From Halopseudomonas nanhaiensis (GTDB lineage Bacteria > Pseudomonadota > Gammaproteobacteria > Pseudomonadales > Pseudomonadaceae), in contig NZ_CP073751.1 of assembly GCF_020025155.1 (NCBI RefSeq), positions 1,674,001-1,738,000 on the forward strand: 64,000 bases of DNA, given 5' to 3'. Below, one piece after another: positions 25,595-34,020 of the stretch. The notes under the pieces were generated by a model. The model had not been told where the DNA came from. It worked only from the letters and a program-made list of their open reading frames with translations, and did no database searches. The translations under genes were made by a program, and so were the position numbers. Positions within the stretch are counted from its first letter, which is position 1. Each line of letters starts with the position of its first letter.

Positions 25595-25905
25595 TAAAAA
25601 ACCCGGCAGCGTGTCCTCTGCCGGGTTGTTTCCCTGAATCTTTTTGATCCAGTGATCCTCCCGACTACACCTTTTGTAGAGTCGGGGTTTACACCTGCCA
25701 CAGACCCGAAGGAGTACTTTTGGGGTGGGCCTCGCAAGCTGTCGCGGTTCTTCGGGAACGGGTGACTCACGACTTTACCCCGTCCGGACATTCCCCTGGG
25801 GGCCGCTCCGGCTACGGATGAACACACTCTGGTCTCTACAGCCACAGTATGGGGATACCGGGGTTAAGAACGGGTTATCAAACCGGACCTTTTGCAACAT
25901 TGAAA
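25595..25905 (-). ncRNA. Candidate structured non-coding RNA ending in a strong terminator
   Basis: This 400-base gap has no convincing gene, but the minus strand ends in a perfect 9-bp hairpin (25618-25626 with 25601-25609) followed by TTTTTT, a strong rho-independent terminator. Just upstream on the same strand is another stable hairpin (arms at about 25661-25670 and 25676-25687). Further GC-rich complementary blocks lie up to about 25800. The gap follows the minus-strand GTPase gene, so this could also be a long structured 3' untranslated region. I do not recognise the RNA family. A 111-codon minus-strand frame across it (25510-25845) looks spurious. Confidence 0.4.
25600..25627 (-). terminator. 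Rho-independent terminator (minus strand)
   Basis: ACCCGGCAG at 25601-25609 and CTGCCGGGT at 25618-25626 form a 9-bp stem with an 8-base loop. On the minus strand it is followed by six T. It would end transcripts coming from the GTPase genes or from a separate RNA gene. On the plus strand only a weaker TTGTTT follows, so partial use for the hypothetical gene at 25004 is possible. Confidence 0.85.
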
Positions 25906-25924
25906 TGAATCCTGCGAGCCCTTC

Positions 25925-27466
25925 CTATCGGTTGCGCATCAAACCGAAAAGGCCCTTGGCTGCCTGACGCACCCGTTTGAATTCCTTCGACGCAGAGAAC
26001 GCCCCGGCTTCGCGGCGTCGTCTGTTGAGCTGCACGTTCAGCGCCTTGTTGTACCGCTCGTTGAGCAGGTCACGCAGGGCGTCGACGTTGTACTGTTCGC
26101 GCTCGGGCGATACGCAAACAGGCAGGATCTCATCCAGGTGCAGCACCTCACGATTGAAGTCCAGCGCCTCGCGGATCAGCTCGGCTTTCGGGTCCGTGCT
26201 GTCCAGGTCGTAGGGTGGATGCCAGTCGTTGTGCGTGCCCAGCCGATCCACCTGGTTGAGCAGGCCGATGGTGGGCGGCGACTGCACATGCACATGCTTC
26301 TGCCGCCATTCTTCAAATCGTTTGCCAAATTCCTGATCCAGCTTGCGGGCGGGCTGGTTGGCGCGCAGTACCCAGAGCACCATGTCGGACTGCACCATCT
26401 CTTCGAAAAGAATTTTCTCCAGCTTCGGATCGCCGTTCAGCCCTGGCAGGTCGAGCAGGCGCAGGAAGGGAATGCCGTCCACCTTGCATTCGTAGACCAA
26501 CCCACGATCGGTGCTTGGCAGCGCACTGGTTTCGGCATTCCAGCCCTCGGTCAGCGCGTTGATGACCGATGACTTGCCCGCTCCGGTCTGGCCGATCAGA
26601 CAGATGCGTATGGGTTCGGGCTTCTCGGCCTGGCGCTCGTCATCCCTGATCGTCGCGGCGGTGACGGACAGCTCCTCCTCGTCGAACCGAAGATGGCCGC
26701 CGTACAGATCAATCGCAGCTCGCAGTACCTCAAGCAGCAGCAGGCGCTTGAGCCGCTCCTGCATTTCATCGCTCAGCCCTTCGAACGACTGCCCGATCGC
26801 CTGGCTACCCAACTCGGCAAGCATGCCTTCGGGCGTGAGCATGCGCACCTTTCGATAGACGTTGAAGATCTTCACTGCGGGGGCGAACTGGTCGGTCTTT
26901 TCGTCCAGCCAGAGCACGTGGGAGATCTTCAGGTGATCGATGCCGGGCACGTGCTCCTTCAAGGTGCGGCGGTAGCGCTGCGAAAGCTTTTCTGCAATGG
27001 CCAGCAGCGCGATAGGCGAAAAGGCCCACTCGGCGTGGCGCTTGCCCTTGCCGTAGTACGCGGCCACGCCACGGGCCAGCAGCAGGGCATCGTCGGGCAT
27101 CACCCGCCAGCTGTCCCGGCGCTGGATCAGCGCACGGACTTCGGGCAGCATCGCCTGCTGCACCTGCCGGTCCAGCGGCGTCCAGTAATCGGGCGTCTCC
27201 ATCTGTTCGAGCAATTCCGGCTCCGCCGGCGGGGCGCGTTTGAGTTTGCGCTTGCGGGCGAAGAAGAACGGCAGTACCACCAGGATCGTGCACAGGCCGA
27301 GCAGGCCGACGAACGTAAGAATGTAGTTGTAGCGGATGATGGCGTAGACGCCGAATGCGGCCAGCAGCGCGATCGGCAACAGCACGGCAATCAGCAGAAA
27401 CGGCGTGATCCGATCGGACAGCTGCGCCGCAGAACGCATGGCCTTAACGGTTGTTTTCAGCGTCAT
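25925..27466 (-). CDS. Membrane-anchored Era-like GTPase
   Basis: A 513-residue protein. Two transmembrane helices near the N-terminus (about residues 20-70) are followed by a cytosolic helical region and a C-terminal G domain. G1 is GQTGAGKSS, G3 is DLPGLNGD and G4 is NQVD, all intact, so it should bind and hydrolyse GTP. Its start lies 23 bases inside the end of another GTPase gene, so the two are translationally coupled. Such paired TRAFAC GTPases have been linked to membrane or stress functions in several bacteria, but the specific role here is unknown. Confidence 0.8.
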   Translation of the reverse strand: MTLKTTVKAMRSAAQLSDRITPFLLIAVLLPIALLAAFGVYAIIRYNYILTFVGLLGLCTILVVLPFFFARKRKLKRAPPAEPELLEQMETPDYWTPLDRQVQQAMLPEVRALIQRRDSWRVMPDDALLLARGVAAYYGKGKRHAEWAFSPIALLAIAEKLSQRYRRTLKEHVPGIDHLKISHVLWLDEKTDQFAPAVKIFNVYRKVRMLTPEGMLAELGSQAIGQSFEGLSDEMQERLKRLLLLEVLRAAIDLYGGHLRFDEEELSVTAATIRDDERQAEKPEPIRICLIGQTGAGKSSVINALTEGWNAETSALPSTDRGLVYECKVDGIPFLRLLDLPGLNGDPKLEKILFEEMVQSDMVLWVLRANQPARKLDQEFGKRFEEWRQKHVHVQSPPTIGLLNQVDRLGTHNDWHPPYDLDSTDPKAELIREALDFNREVLHLDEILPVCVSPEREQYNVDALRDLLNERYNKALNVQLNRRRREAGAFSASKEFKRVRQAAKGLFGLMRNR

Positions 27467-28556
27467 CCTGGGCTACCGGCAAAATGTGTTTGAAGGCCTT
27501 CCGGTACACCGCCTGCAGTTCTTCAGGCGAGGTGAGCTTGCCACTGATCTTGTTGAAGAAGTAAATACAGCCGACCCGTCCAAGCGCATAGGTCACGCAG
27601 TAACTGGTGACTGCTGCAGACGCGGCACCTACCGTCTGCCCATACACCGGGATCAGCTTGATCAGCTGCCGCAACCCCAGCCTGGATGCATACTGCACAC
27701 CGAAGCCGGCACCCATGGCGCCGAGCAGTTCGGTCAGCAGCCGACGGTTCCAGGGCAAGCCGTAGTGATTGGCCAGGCTGTGCAGCATCTTGGTCTGGAT
27801 GGCCGGTACCGCGACGAGCCCGACCAGGGGGACGGCATCCGTGGCGCCCGCGGCGCCGGCGTACCACATGATCTCGCTCTTGAACTTGCGAAAGTTCTTT
27901 TCCTCTGCCGTGCTCTTGCCGCGCCGCTCGAACAGCTCGGCGACGATCGGCAGGAACCGCCCCAGTTCTTCTACCAGTCTGGCGACACCGACCGGTTTGC
28001 CATCGCGTCCGATCAGATCGACCGGGACCCCGGTGATCTCGCCCCAGACGGCTTCGACCGCCTGCTGGTTATGCAACACGCACTTATCGCTTTCCCGCTT
28101 GGAATCCAGCGTATCGATTGCCGTATGCACGAGCAGGGCGTTGCGAACCTTGCCAGAGCGCTTGATGCGTTTGAGTGCTTCCAGGAGTTCAGACTGCTCG
28201 GGATCATCGGCACGCATCACCACCACCAGCGCATGGCTGCGATGCTCGCAGGCGCGGATGTCTTCGTCCGGGTCGTATTCGGCTTCGGACAGCCCGCGGG
28301 TATCGAGAAACCGCAGCACAGGCGTCTGCTGAGGAAAGTCGTACTGGGTAGCGGTTTGCGTACACGGTCGAAATCCCCGCCCGACCTCGATCTCGTTCAA
28401 GCCGGTCAGGGTACGGATCAGGGTGGACTTGCCAGCACCGGTCTTGCCGATCAGCCAAAGGGTGGGCAGGTGTTCTTCGCTATGCCGAAAGGCGGGCGCC
28501 AGGTCTTCCGCCCGGGTGGGGTTGAGTTTGCGATATATGCGTTTGACCAGGCTCAT
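27444..28556 (-). CDS. GTPase with C-terminal DUF697/YcjF-like domain
   Basis: A 370-residue protein. The G domain comes first: G1 GKTGAGKSTLIRTLTG (about residues 37-52), G3-like LDTRGL, and HTAIDTLD in the G4 region. The C-terminal part (about 220-350) is hydrophobic and helical (AGAAGATDAVPLVGLVAVPA), typical of DUF697 proteins that associate with the inner membrane. It overlaps the downstream GTPase gene by 23 bases, so the two probably form a heteromeric pair. The exact function is unknown. Confidence 0.82.
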   Translation of the reverse strand: MSLVKRIYRKLNPTRAEDLAPAFRHSEEHLPTLWLIGKTGAGKSTLIRTLTGLNEIEVGRGFRPCTQTATQYDFPQQTPVLRFLDTRGLSEAEYDPDEDIRACEHRSHALVVVMRADDPEQSELLEALKRIKRSGKVRNALLVHTAIDTLDSKRESDKCVLHNQQAVEAVWGEITGVPVDLIGRDGKPVGVARLVEELGRFLPIVAELFERRGKSTAEEKNFRKFKSEIMWYAGAAGATDAVPLVGLVAVPAIQTKMLHSLANHYGLPWNRRLLTELLGAMGAGFGVQYASRLGLRQLIKLIPVYGQTVGAASAAVTSYCVTYALGRVGCIYFFNKISGKLTSPEELQAVYRKAFKHILPVAQDDAENNR

Positions 28557-28749
28557 GTGCTTACCTTGAGGGTGCGCAGAGGCTTTTGCAAGAACCGACC
28601 AGGCAGACGGCGGTTGGTTCGCTTGGCAGGGTTGGCGGGCGGCGGGCAGGGCGGCTGCTATTTTCCCTCGCCGGCATCCGCACGCATCGAACTACCACCT
28701 CGGCGGTGAATCGAAGGCTATGCACGCACTGTTCACCGAGGAGGTTCAC

Positions 28750-28899
28750 ATGTCCAACGATCCGAAGAAGCCGACCGAGTACGACGAGATGGAAGAGGGC
28801 GCACCAGAGGGTGCGGTGAATTCCGAAAATCTGGAAAAGGTCGATGCGGAGAAGATCAAGCGCAACATCGACACCGACGAGAACGAGGTGCCCGGCTAG
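28750..28899 (+). CDS. Small acidic hypothetical protein (49 residues)
   Basis: A short gene from ATG 28750 to TAG 28897-28899 behind GAGGAGG. The 49 residues are strongly acidic and lysine-containing (MSNDPKKPTEYDEMEEGAPE ... DTDENEVPG) and probably disordered. The stop overlaps the GTG start of the DUF1810 gene by one base, so the two are co-translated. I do not know a function; the good ribosome binding site and the coupling support it being real. Confidence 0.6.
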   Translation: MSNDPKKPTEYDEMEEGAPEGAVNSENLEKVDAEKIKRNIDTDENEVPG

Positions 28900-29357
28900 T
28901 GGGAGCTCGGGAAGGCATTACCGAAGCCGCCGCAGGCTACGATCTGGAGCGCTTCGTGGAAGCCCAGAACGGTATCTACGAACGCGCTCTGGCCGAACTG
29001 CAATCCGGTCACAAGCAGTCGCACTGGATGTGGTTCATCTTTCCGCAGATCGCCGGGCTGGGGCAGAGCGACATGGCCCGCCGGTATGCGATTGCGACGC
29101 TGGATGAAGCGAAAGCCTATCTGGATCATCCGGTGCTCGGAGAGCGGCTTGAGCGATGTGCTGCGGCGCTCCTGCCCTGGGGAAATCGATCCGCGCGGCA
29201 GATCATGGGCTCGCCGGATGACATGAAGCTGCGCTCGAGCATGACGCTGTTCGCGCTCGCCAGCCCACAGCGGGACGTGTTTCAGCAGGTGCTAGACCAG
29301 TTCTTTGGCGGGGATTACGACCCCATGACGCTGAGCATCCGCTCCGAGGGCATGTAG
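28899..29357 (+). CDS. DUF1810 family protein
   Basis: A 152-residue protein with the family hallmarks YDLERFVEAQNGIYERALAE at the N-terminus and KQSHWMWFIFPQIAGLGQSD in the middle. DUF1810 proteins are single-domain helical cytosolic proteins related to RavA-like or calpastatin-annotated entries; their biochemical role is unknown. The start is GTG 28899, sharing its first base with the stop of the small acidic gene upstream. Confidence 0.88.
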   Translation: MGAREGITEAAAGYDLERFVEAQNGIYERALAELQSGHKQSHWMWFIFPQIAGLGQSDMARRYAIATLDEAKAYLDHPVLGERLERCAAALLPWGNRSARQIMGSPDDMKLRSSMTLFALASPQRDVFQQVLDQFFGGDYDPMTLSIRSEGM

Positions 29358-29382
29358 CTTCGGAGCGGAACGCTCGCGCCGA

Positions 29383-29697
29383 TCAGCGCGTTTCCTGCGT
29401 TTCGTGCAGCGACTTTTCGCCGGTCACGGTACCGCGCACACCGTCATCGCCCTCATCGTCTTCCAGATCGCCTACGTCGTCATAGGGTGTGGTCTCTTCA
29501 GCGCCGCCTCCGGCTGACGGTACTTCTACCGATCCACCGACGCCTTTTTCACAGGGCGTGCCGCCGGCATCCTCAGCGGGGGAGTCGTGGTGCGGATTGT
29601 GCTCGGTGTCATGGCCGTGTTCATGGGCGCCGGCGGTAGAGGCCAGTGCCAGGGTCGCTGCAAACAGTGCAGCCGATAGCGTTTTAAGTTCGTTCAT
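29383..29697 (-). CDS. Small exported His-rich protein
   Basis: A 104-residue protein with a clear signal peptide (MNELKTLSAALFAATLALAS) cleaved near AGA. The mature N-terminus is histidine-rich (HEHGHDTEHNPHHD), followed by an acidic and glycine-rich tail. The His cluster suggests binding of Zn, Cu or Ni in the periplasm, but no family is recognised. The ATG at 29697 is chosen because GGAGG lies 6 bases upstream; an ATG four codons earlier has no such site. The gene converges with the DUF1810 gene. Confidence 0.6.
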   Translation of the reverse strand: MNELKTLSAALFAATLALASTAGAHEHGHDTEHNPHHDSPAEDAGGTPCEKGVGGSVEVPSAGGGAEETTPYDDVGDLEDDEGDDGVRGTVTGEKSLHETQETR

Positions 29698-30001
29698 GTG
29701 TTCCTCCAATCGATCGATCCTGTTCAGTGGACCCTCCGAGCGGGGCGATGTTCATCGCGTCCGATTTTCCTCTGCCGGGAAAGTGTCGCCCAGCTCACAG
29801 TTTGCCGGCACAGCCAAGCGAAGCGCTGAACTTTCGGATGTGGCGATGTGTCACTACTTACGCACTACACATTGTTTATTAATTCGAGATGTTGTTTCGA
29901 TATCACTTTGATCTCGGATCGCACTTGGTACGAAAAAGGATATCTGGACCCCGTAATTCAAACTTCTCGACTTCCGTTGAAAGCAAAGAACAAGGCGAAT
30001 C
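29698..30001. other. Divergent intergenic region without a visible gene
   Basis: A 304-base spacer between the His-rich protein (minus) and the protease-like lipoprotein (plus). It is richer in A+T in its second half (about 29870-29960), where promoters for the plus-strand gene would be expected. I see no RNA gene or repeat. A 70-codon frame across it overlaps the lipoprotein gene and is not supported. Confidence 0.5.
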
Positions 30002-30667
30002 ATGGACACGTTTCATTTTTTGCCGGCGGCACTCTTGCTAGGATTGCTCTCAGGTTGTAACGGATTTACAAAACCTCTGCCTCCGGGATCTGACTACACA
30101 GGAAGTCAGCCTGTGTATTCCAGTCTGCCAGCGCCCATGGTGTTCATGGGTACGGCCACCCAATGGAATGAGGAGTACGCGGTTACCGCGGCCCACATTC
30201 CGTTTACCGATAATGTCGTTCATCGTTGCAGCACAGGTTGCGATCTGGTGTTCATCAAGCGCAAGGCTGAAGGTCCGGTGCCGCAATGGCGCGAGCCGGT
30301 GCCTGGCGAGCAGGTGGTCGCCGTCGGGTACAGCGGTGCCATGCTGTTCCCCATCCATGGCAAGGGGCAGGCCAAGTCGACGCGTGTGGTGCTCGAAGAC
30401 AAGCCCTCGAGCGTCGCCTACGCCACTCATGATGCGCCCCTGACAATGGGCATGTCGGGCGGGCCGTTGTACGGATCGGACAAGGCTGTACTGGGAATAA
30501 ACCTCGGCTTTGGTCTCGACTACCAGTGGTACACCGATCTTGATGATCCGCACAGTATCGGCCACGCCAAGCGCAATAGTTATTATCTTTCCACTGATGT
30601 TATTCGAGCGGAGTGGGAACTTTTCCAGCGGTCTTTACCGCAAAACCAGATTACGCAAGCGCACTGA
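30002..30667 (+). CDS. Trypsin-like serine protease lipoprotein
   Basis: A 221-residue protein. The signal peptide has a lipobox LLSGC, so Cys19 is the lipidated residue. The trypsin-fold pieces are TAAHIPF (catalytic His, about residue 62), an Asp candidate in CDLVFIK, and the nucleophile motif MGMSGGPLYG (Ser about 151). It would be anchored in the outer or inner membrane facing the periplasm. There is no PDZ domain, unlike DegP. The role is unknown. Overall base composition is slightly lower in GC than its neighbours. Confidence 0.75.
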   Translation: MDTFHFLPAALLLGLLSGCNGFTKPLPPGSDYTGSQPVYSSLPAPMVFMGTATQWNEEYAVTAAHIPFTDNVVHRCSTGCDLVFIKRKAEGPVPQWREPVPGEQVVAVGYSGAMLFPIHGKGQAKSTRVVLEDKPSSVAYATHDAPLTMGMSGGPLYGSDKAVLGINLGFGLDYQWYTDLDDPHSIGHAKRNSYYLSTDVIRAEWELFQRSLPQNQITQAH

Positions 30668-30775
30668 AATCGACCGCTAATCAACACTTGAAGCGGCGCA
30701 TTGAAAGATCACTCCTTCAACTCGATACCCGAAAGCAGGAACAAGCCAGAGGGTGTCGAGTCCACCTATGAACGA

Positions 30776-30814
30776 CGTGGCCGTTTTGCTCGTACGAAAA
30801 CGGCCACGATTTTT
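30776..30814 (+). terminator. Rho-independent terminator after the protease-like lipoprotein gene
   Basis: CGTGGCCGTTTT (30776-30787) pairs with AAAACGGCCACG (30797-30808) as a perfect 12-bp stem with a 9-base loop, followed by ATTTTTG. It separates the lipoprotein gene from the AsmA-like gene. Confidence 0.88.
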
Positions 30815-30843
30815 GCGTTTCAGGTGTTCCCGGGAGCCCGTTC

Positions 30844-33774
30844 GTGGCTAAAGTCGGCCGTATTGTTCTGATCGTCATATTGATTCTGCTCTCGCTGGTA
30901 GTGGCGGCCGCCGTGGCGATAGAAACCCGCTGGGCGCGCGGCGTCATTGAAGACCAGATCAGCCAGCGCCTCGATGATCGTGACGTCAGCATCGGCGATC
31001 TGAATATCGACTGGGGGTTTCCACTTCGGATTAGCGCCAGTGACGTCACCATCGGCAACACCGACTGGGCCGAACATGACCAAATGCTCAGCGTCGATGC
31101 GCTGGAGGCGTCGTTGAAGGTGGGCTCGCTGCTGAGCGGCAAGGTCGCGCTCGGAGAGCTCGATCTGCAACGGCCGCAGGTCCATCTGGCTCGCCGCGAG
31201 GACGGCACGACCAACTGGGAGGCTCTGACCAGTGATGACGAGAAGCAGGACAAGGAGCCGGCTGTTCAACCGGACATCATCCGCGTGCGCGACGGTGAAT
31301 TCACCTATCAGGACGAAAGTCTCGACGCCGATATCACCGTTACCTTCGCCACGGAGGAAACCGAGCAGGAGCGGCAGCTGAGCGTCGACGGTAACGGCAG
31401 CTTCCAGGGCCAGCCGTTTCAGCTGAACGCCAGCGGCGGAGCGCCCTCCGAGGCACTGGAAGAAGGCAACGCCTACCCGGTCAGCGTGGATGCGCAACTT
31501 GGTGACATGCAGGTGAACTTCGAGGGTGAATCGCTCAACGTGTATCGCCTCGAAGCCTTGAGTGGCCAACTCGACATCGACGCGCCCAACGCCGATCAGC
31601 TGGAAAATCTGGTGGGCCTCCTCGATCAACCAGGCTTGACCATTCCGCCGGTGAACATGCAGGCACGTGTGCAGCATGAAGACGATCGGTGGGAGCTTGA
31701 GGACATCCAGGCGCGTGCTGGCAGCAGCAGGATGAGCGGATCCATTTCACTCGAACTCAGCGATACGCCGCGCGTCGAGGCTGACTTGCAGGCCGAACGT
31801 ATCGATCTCAACGAGTTCGGCATCGCGGAGATGCTTGGTGAAGACGCGCCGCCGCCGGCAGACCGTGAGCGCGGTGCAGACGTGGGCGTTGAAGAGGCCC
31901 GCGAATCAGAACAGGAGCGCGAGGGGGAGCCGGCCTGGGATGAGCGCATGGCCGAGCGGCTTTCCATGCTGCGCGAGTACGCAGGACGCATTGATGTGAC
32001 GGTCGACGAACTGCTGCTGGGCGACGCGCGGTACACGGATCTCTCGATCAAGGCGGGGCTGGACGAGGGCAGGCTGGAGCTGGAACAGCTCAACGCACAG
32101 CAGGGCGATGGCGGCCTGGAGGCCAGCGGCTGGCTCGAAGTGGATGAGGACACCCTGCGTACCGACCTGAATGCTCAGCTCGATCAGCTGAACCTGGGCG
32201 CTGCCTTGCAGCCGCTGGGATTCGGCCAGCTGGGCACCCTGGATGGCGACCTCGGTGCCCGGTTTGATGGCAACGCCGTCATCGTCAACGACACGCAGCT
32301 TGCCTATCGTAATCCGGCGTCGGACCTCTCGGTGGAGGCCACCATCACCGCGCGCGACCTGCCGGATACCGATGCGCCGGGAATGCAGGTCCAGGGCGAG
32401 GGTAGCCGCGGCGGAGAACCGATACGCTTCGATCTGAGCCTCGGTCCACTGCTCGATCTCACCGCGCCGGATCAGCCGTATCCGGTGGAGGGATCGCTGA
32501 CCGCGGCGGACACCCGCGCCCATGTTGACGGCACGCTAACGCAGCCGCTCGATTTCAAGGCGGCAGACCTGCGCTTCGATATATCCGGCCCCACGCCGGC
32601 GCAGCTTAACGCCGTGACCGGCCTGAATCTGCCCGATCTGCCGGGCTATGAGGGTTCCGGCCGGCTGCAGCTGGAAGATCAGCTGCTGCGGCTCAACGAG
32701 CTCAAGCTCGAGATCGGTGAAAGCGATATCAGTGGTGACGTGCGGCTGGATTATTCCGGCCGCCCGATGCTATGGGCCACGCTGCACTCGCGGCAGCTGC
32801 GCACCCGAGACGTGATCAAGGCGGCCGAGGCGGTCGACGAGGCCGATAAGGAGGATCCGGACCAGTTCAAGAGCGCTGATCGGGTTCTCGACGACGAACC
32901 GCTGGATCTGCAACCAATGGGTCTGCTGGATGCCGAGGTACGCTATTCCGCCGATGAAATCCTGGCCAAGGATGTCCCTCTGAACAGCGTGGAGCTCAAT
33001 GTGACGCTGGAGGAGGGGATCCTTCGTATCGACCCTCTGGCGCTCGGCGTGAGCCAGGGTACGGTCCGTGTACAGGGAAGCCTGAATGCCCAGGAGCCGG
33101 CGCTGCAGGGTGATCTTTCCTTGCAGATGCAACAGGTAGACCTGAAGCCGCTATTGCGCAGCGCCGACCTTCCCCAGGTTGCCCAGGACAGCGCCGGTAT
33201 TCTTGGTGGCAAGGGTGATCTGCGCGCCGCTGGCGAATCGATCCGCGAGTTGATGGGTAGCCTCGACGGGGTGATCGAACTGGCCATGTCCGGTGGTGAG
33301 ATGGATATGCTGGCAACGGAATTGGTCGGTCTGGACGTCGCCGAGTCGCTCGTCGCGGCGCTGTCCGATGACGATAGCGTGCCGCTGCGCTGCACCTATG
33401 TGCGTCTGGCTACGGAGGATGGGCTGGCCGAATTCGAGCAGTTCTACATCAATACCCAGGACACCAACTTTACCGGCGGCGGCACCATCGACTTCGGTAG
33501 CGAAGAGCTTGATCTGGTCATCAAGTCGCATCCCAAGGACTTCAGCATCGTTGCGGTGGATACGCCGGTGTTCCTCAAGGGTACGTTGGCTGACCCCAAG
33601 GTGTCGGTCGATACCGGCAGTCTGTTGGCCAAAGGCGCGGTGAGCATCGTTGGTGCGCTGGTTGCGCCGCCGTTGGCGGTCCTGCCCTGGGTCGAACGCG
33701 GTGATGGGGAGAGCGTCGGGCCGGGGTGCAAGCAGGCGCTTGCCGAATACGAAGAATCTTCCGCCAGAGAGTAG
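30844..33774 (+). CDS. AsmA-family protein (inner-membrane-anchored, long periplasmic domain)
   Basis: A 976-residue protein. An N-terminal transmembrane anchor (about residues 6-27, VGRIVLIVILILLSLVVAAA) is followed by the AsmA N-terminal domain and then a long series of amphipathic beta-strand repeats to the end, where the DUF3971/AsmA_2 region lies (NFTGGGTIDFGSEELDLVIK). The charged segment near 340-365 is low complexity. Large AsmA-like proteins form bridge-like grooves that move phospholipids between the inner and outer membranes. It starts with GTG 30844. Not operonic with its neighbours; REP elements follow its stop. Confidence 0.85.
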   Translation: MAKVGRIVLIVILILLSLVVAAAVAIETRWARGVIEDQISQRLDDRDVSIGDLNIDWGFPLRISASDVTIGNTDWAEHDQMLSVDALEASLKVGSLLSGKVALGELDLQRPQVHLARREDGTTNWEALTSDDEKQDKEPAVQPDIIRVRDGEFTYQDESLDADITVTFATEETEQERQLSVDGNGSFQGQPFQLNASGGAPSEALEEGNAYPVSVDAQLGDMQVNFEGESLNVYRLEALSGQLDIDAPNADQLENLVGLLDQPGLTIPPVNMQARVQHEDDRWELEDIQARAGSSRMSGSISLELSDTPRVEADLQAERIDLNEFGIAEMLGEDAPPPADRERGADVGVEEARESEQEREGEPAWDERMAERLSMLREYAGRIDVTVDELLLGDARYTDLSIKAGLDEGRLELEQLNAQQGDGGLEASGWLEVDEDTLRTDLNAQLDQLNLGAALQPLGFGQLGTLDGDLGARFDGNAVIVNDTQLAYRNPASDLSVEATITARDLPDTDAPGMQVQGEGSRGGEPIRFDLSLGPLLDLTAPDQPYPVEGSLTAADTRAHVDGTLTQPLDFKAADLRFDISGPTPAQLNAVTGLNLPDLPGYEGSGRLQLEDQLLRLNELKLEIGESDISGDVRLDYSGRPMLWATLHSRQLRTRDVIKAAEAVDEADKEDPDQFKSADRVLDDEPLDLQPMGLLDAEVRYSADEILAKDVPLNSVELNVTLEEGILRIDPLALGVSQGTVRVQGSLNAQEPALQGDLSLQMQQVDLKPLLRSADLPQVAQDSAGILGGKGDLRAAGESIRELMGSLDGVIELAMSGGEMDMLATELVGLDVAESLVAALSDDDSVPLRCTYVRLATEDGLAEFEQFYINTQDTNFTGGGTIDFGSEELDLVIKSHPKDFSIVAVDTPVFLKGTLADPKVSVDTGSLLAKGAVSIVGALVAPPLAVLPWVERGDGESVGPGCKQALAEYEESSARE

Positions 33775-34016
33775 GAGCGGGCATGACCGCGATGAAGCAT
33801 GCCCAGACCCCTTTCGCGCCCAGGTGCGCTCCTACATCGACGCGTCTGAGCCTGTGTAGGAGCGGACCTGGCCGCGAAGAAGGATGCACCAAACCCCCTT
33901 TCGCGCCCAGGTGCGCTCCTACATCGATGAGTCCGAGCCTGTGTAGGAGCGGACCTGGCCGCGAAGAAGAATGCACCAGACCCCGTTCGCGCCCAGGTGC
34001 GCTCCTACATTGGGGG
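33771..34016. repeat. REP/BIME cluster with an 87-base repeat unit
   Basis: Alternating inverted copies of the REP unit: GTAGGAGCGGGCATGACCGC (33773), GCGCCCAGGTGCGCTCCTAC (about 33816), GTAGGAGCGGACCTGGCCGC (33857 and 33944) and its opposite partners (about 33903 and 33989). The stretch beginning GTGTAGGAGC recurs at 33854 and 33941, a period of 87 bases. It lies between convergent genes. Confidence 0.85.
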
Positions 34017-34020
34017 AGAT

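Noticed and set aside
25510-25845. 111-codon minus-strand frame across the structured gap
   Set aside because: No family resemblance, it runs through the terminator hairpins, and the composition looks like translated non-coding DNA. Kept only as an alternative to the ncRNA call.
27405-28709. A 434-codon open frame on the plus strand over the GTPase gene
   Set aside because: Shadow of the minus-strand GTPase; the latter has intact GTP-binding motifs.
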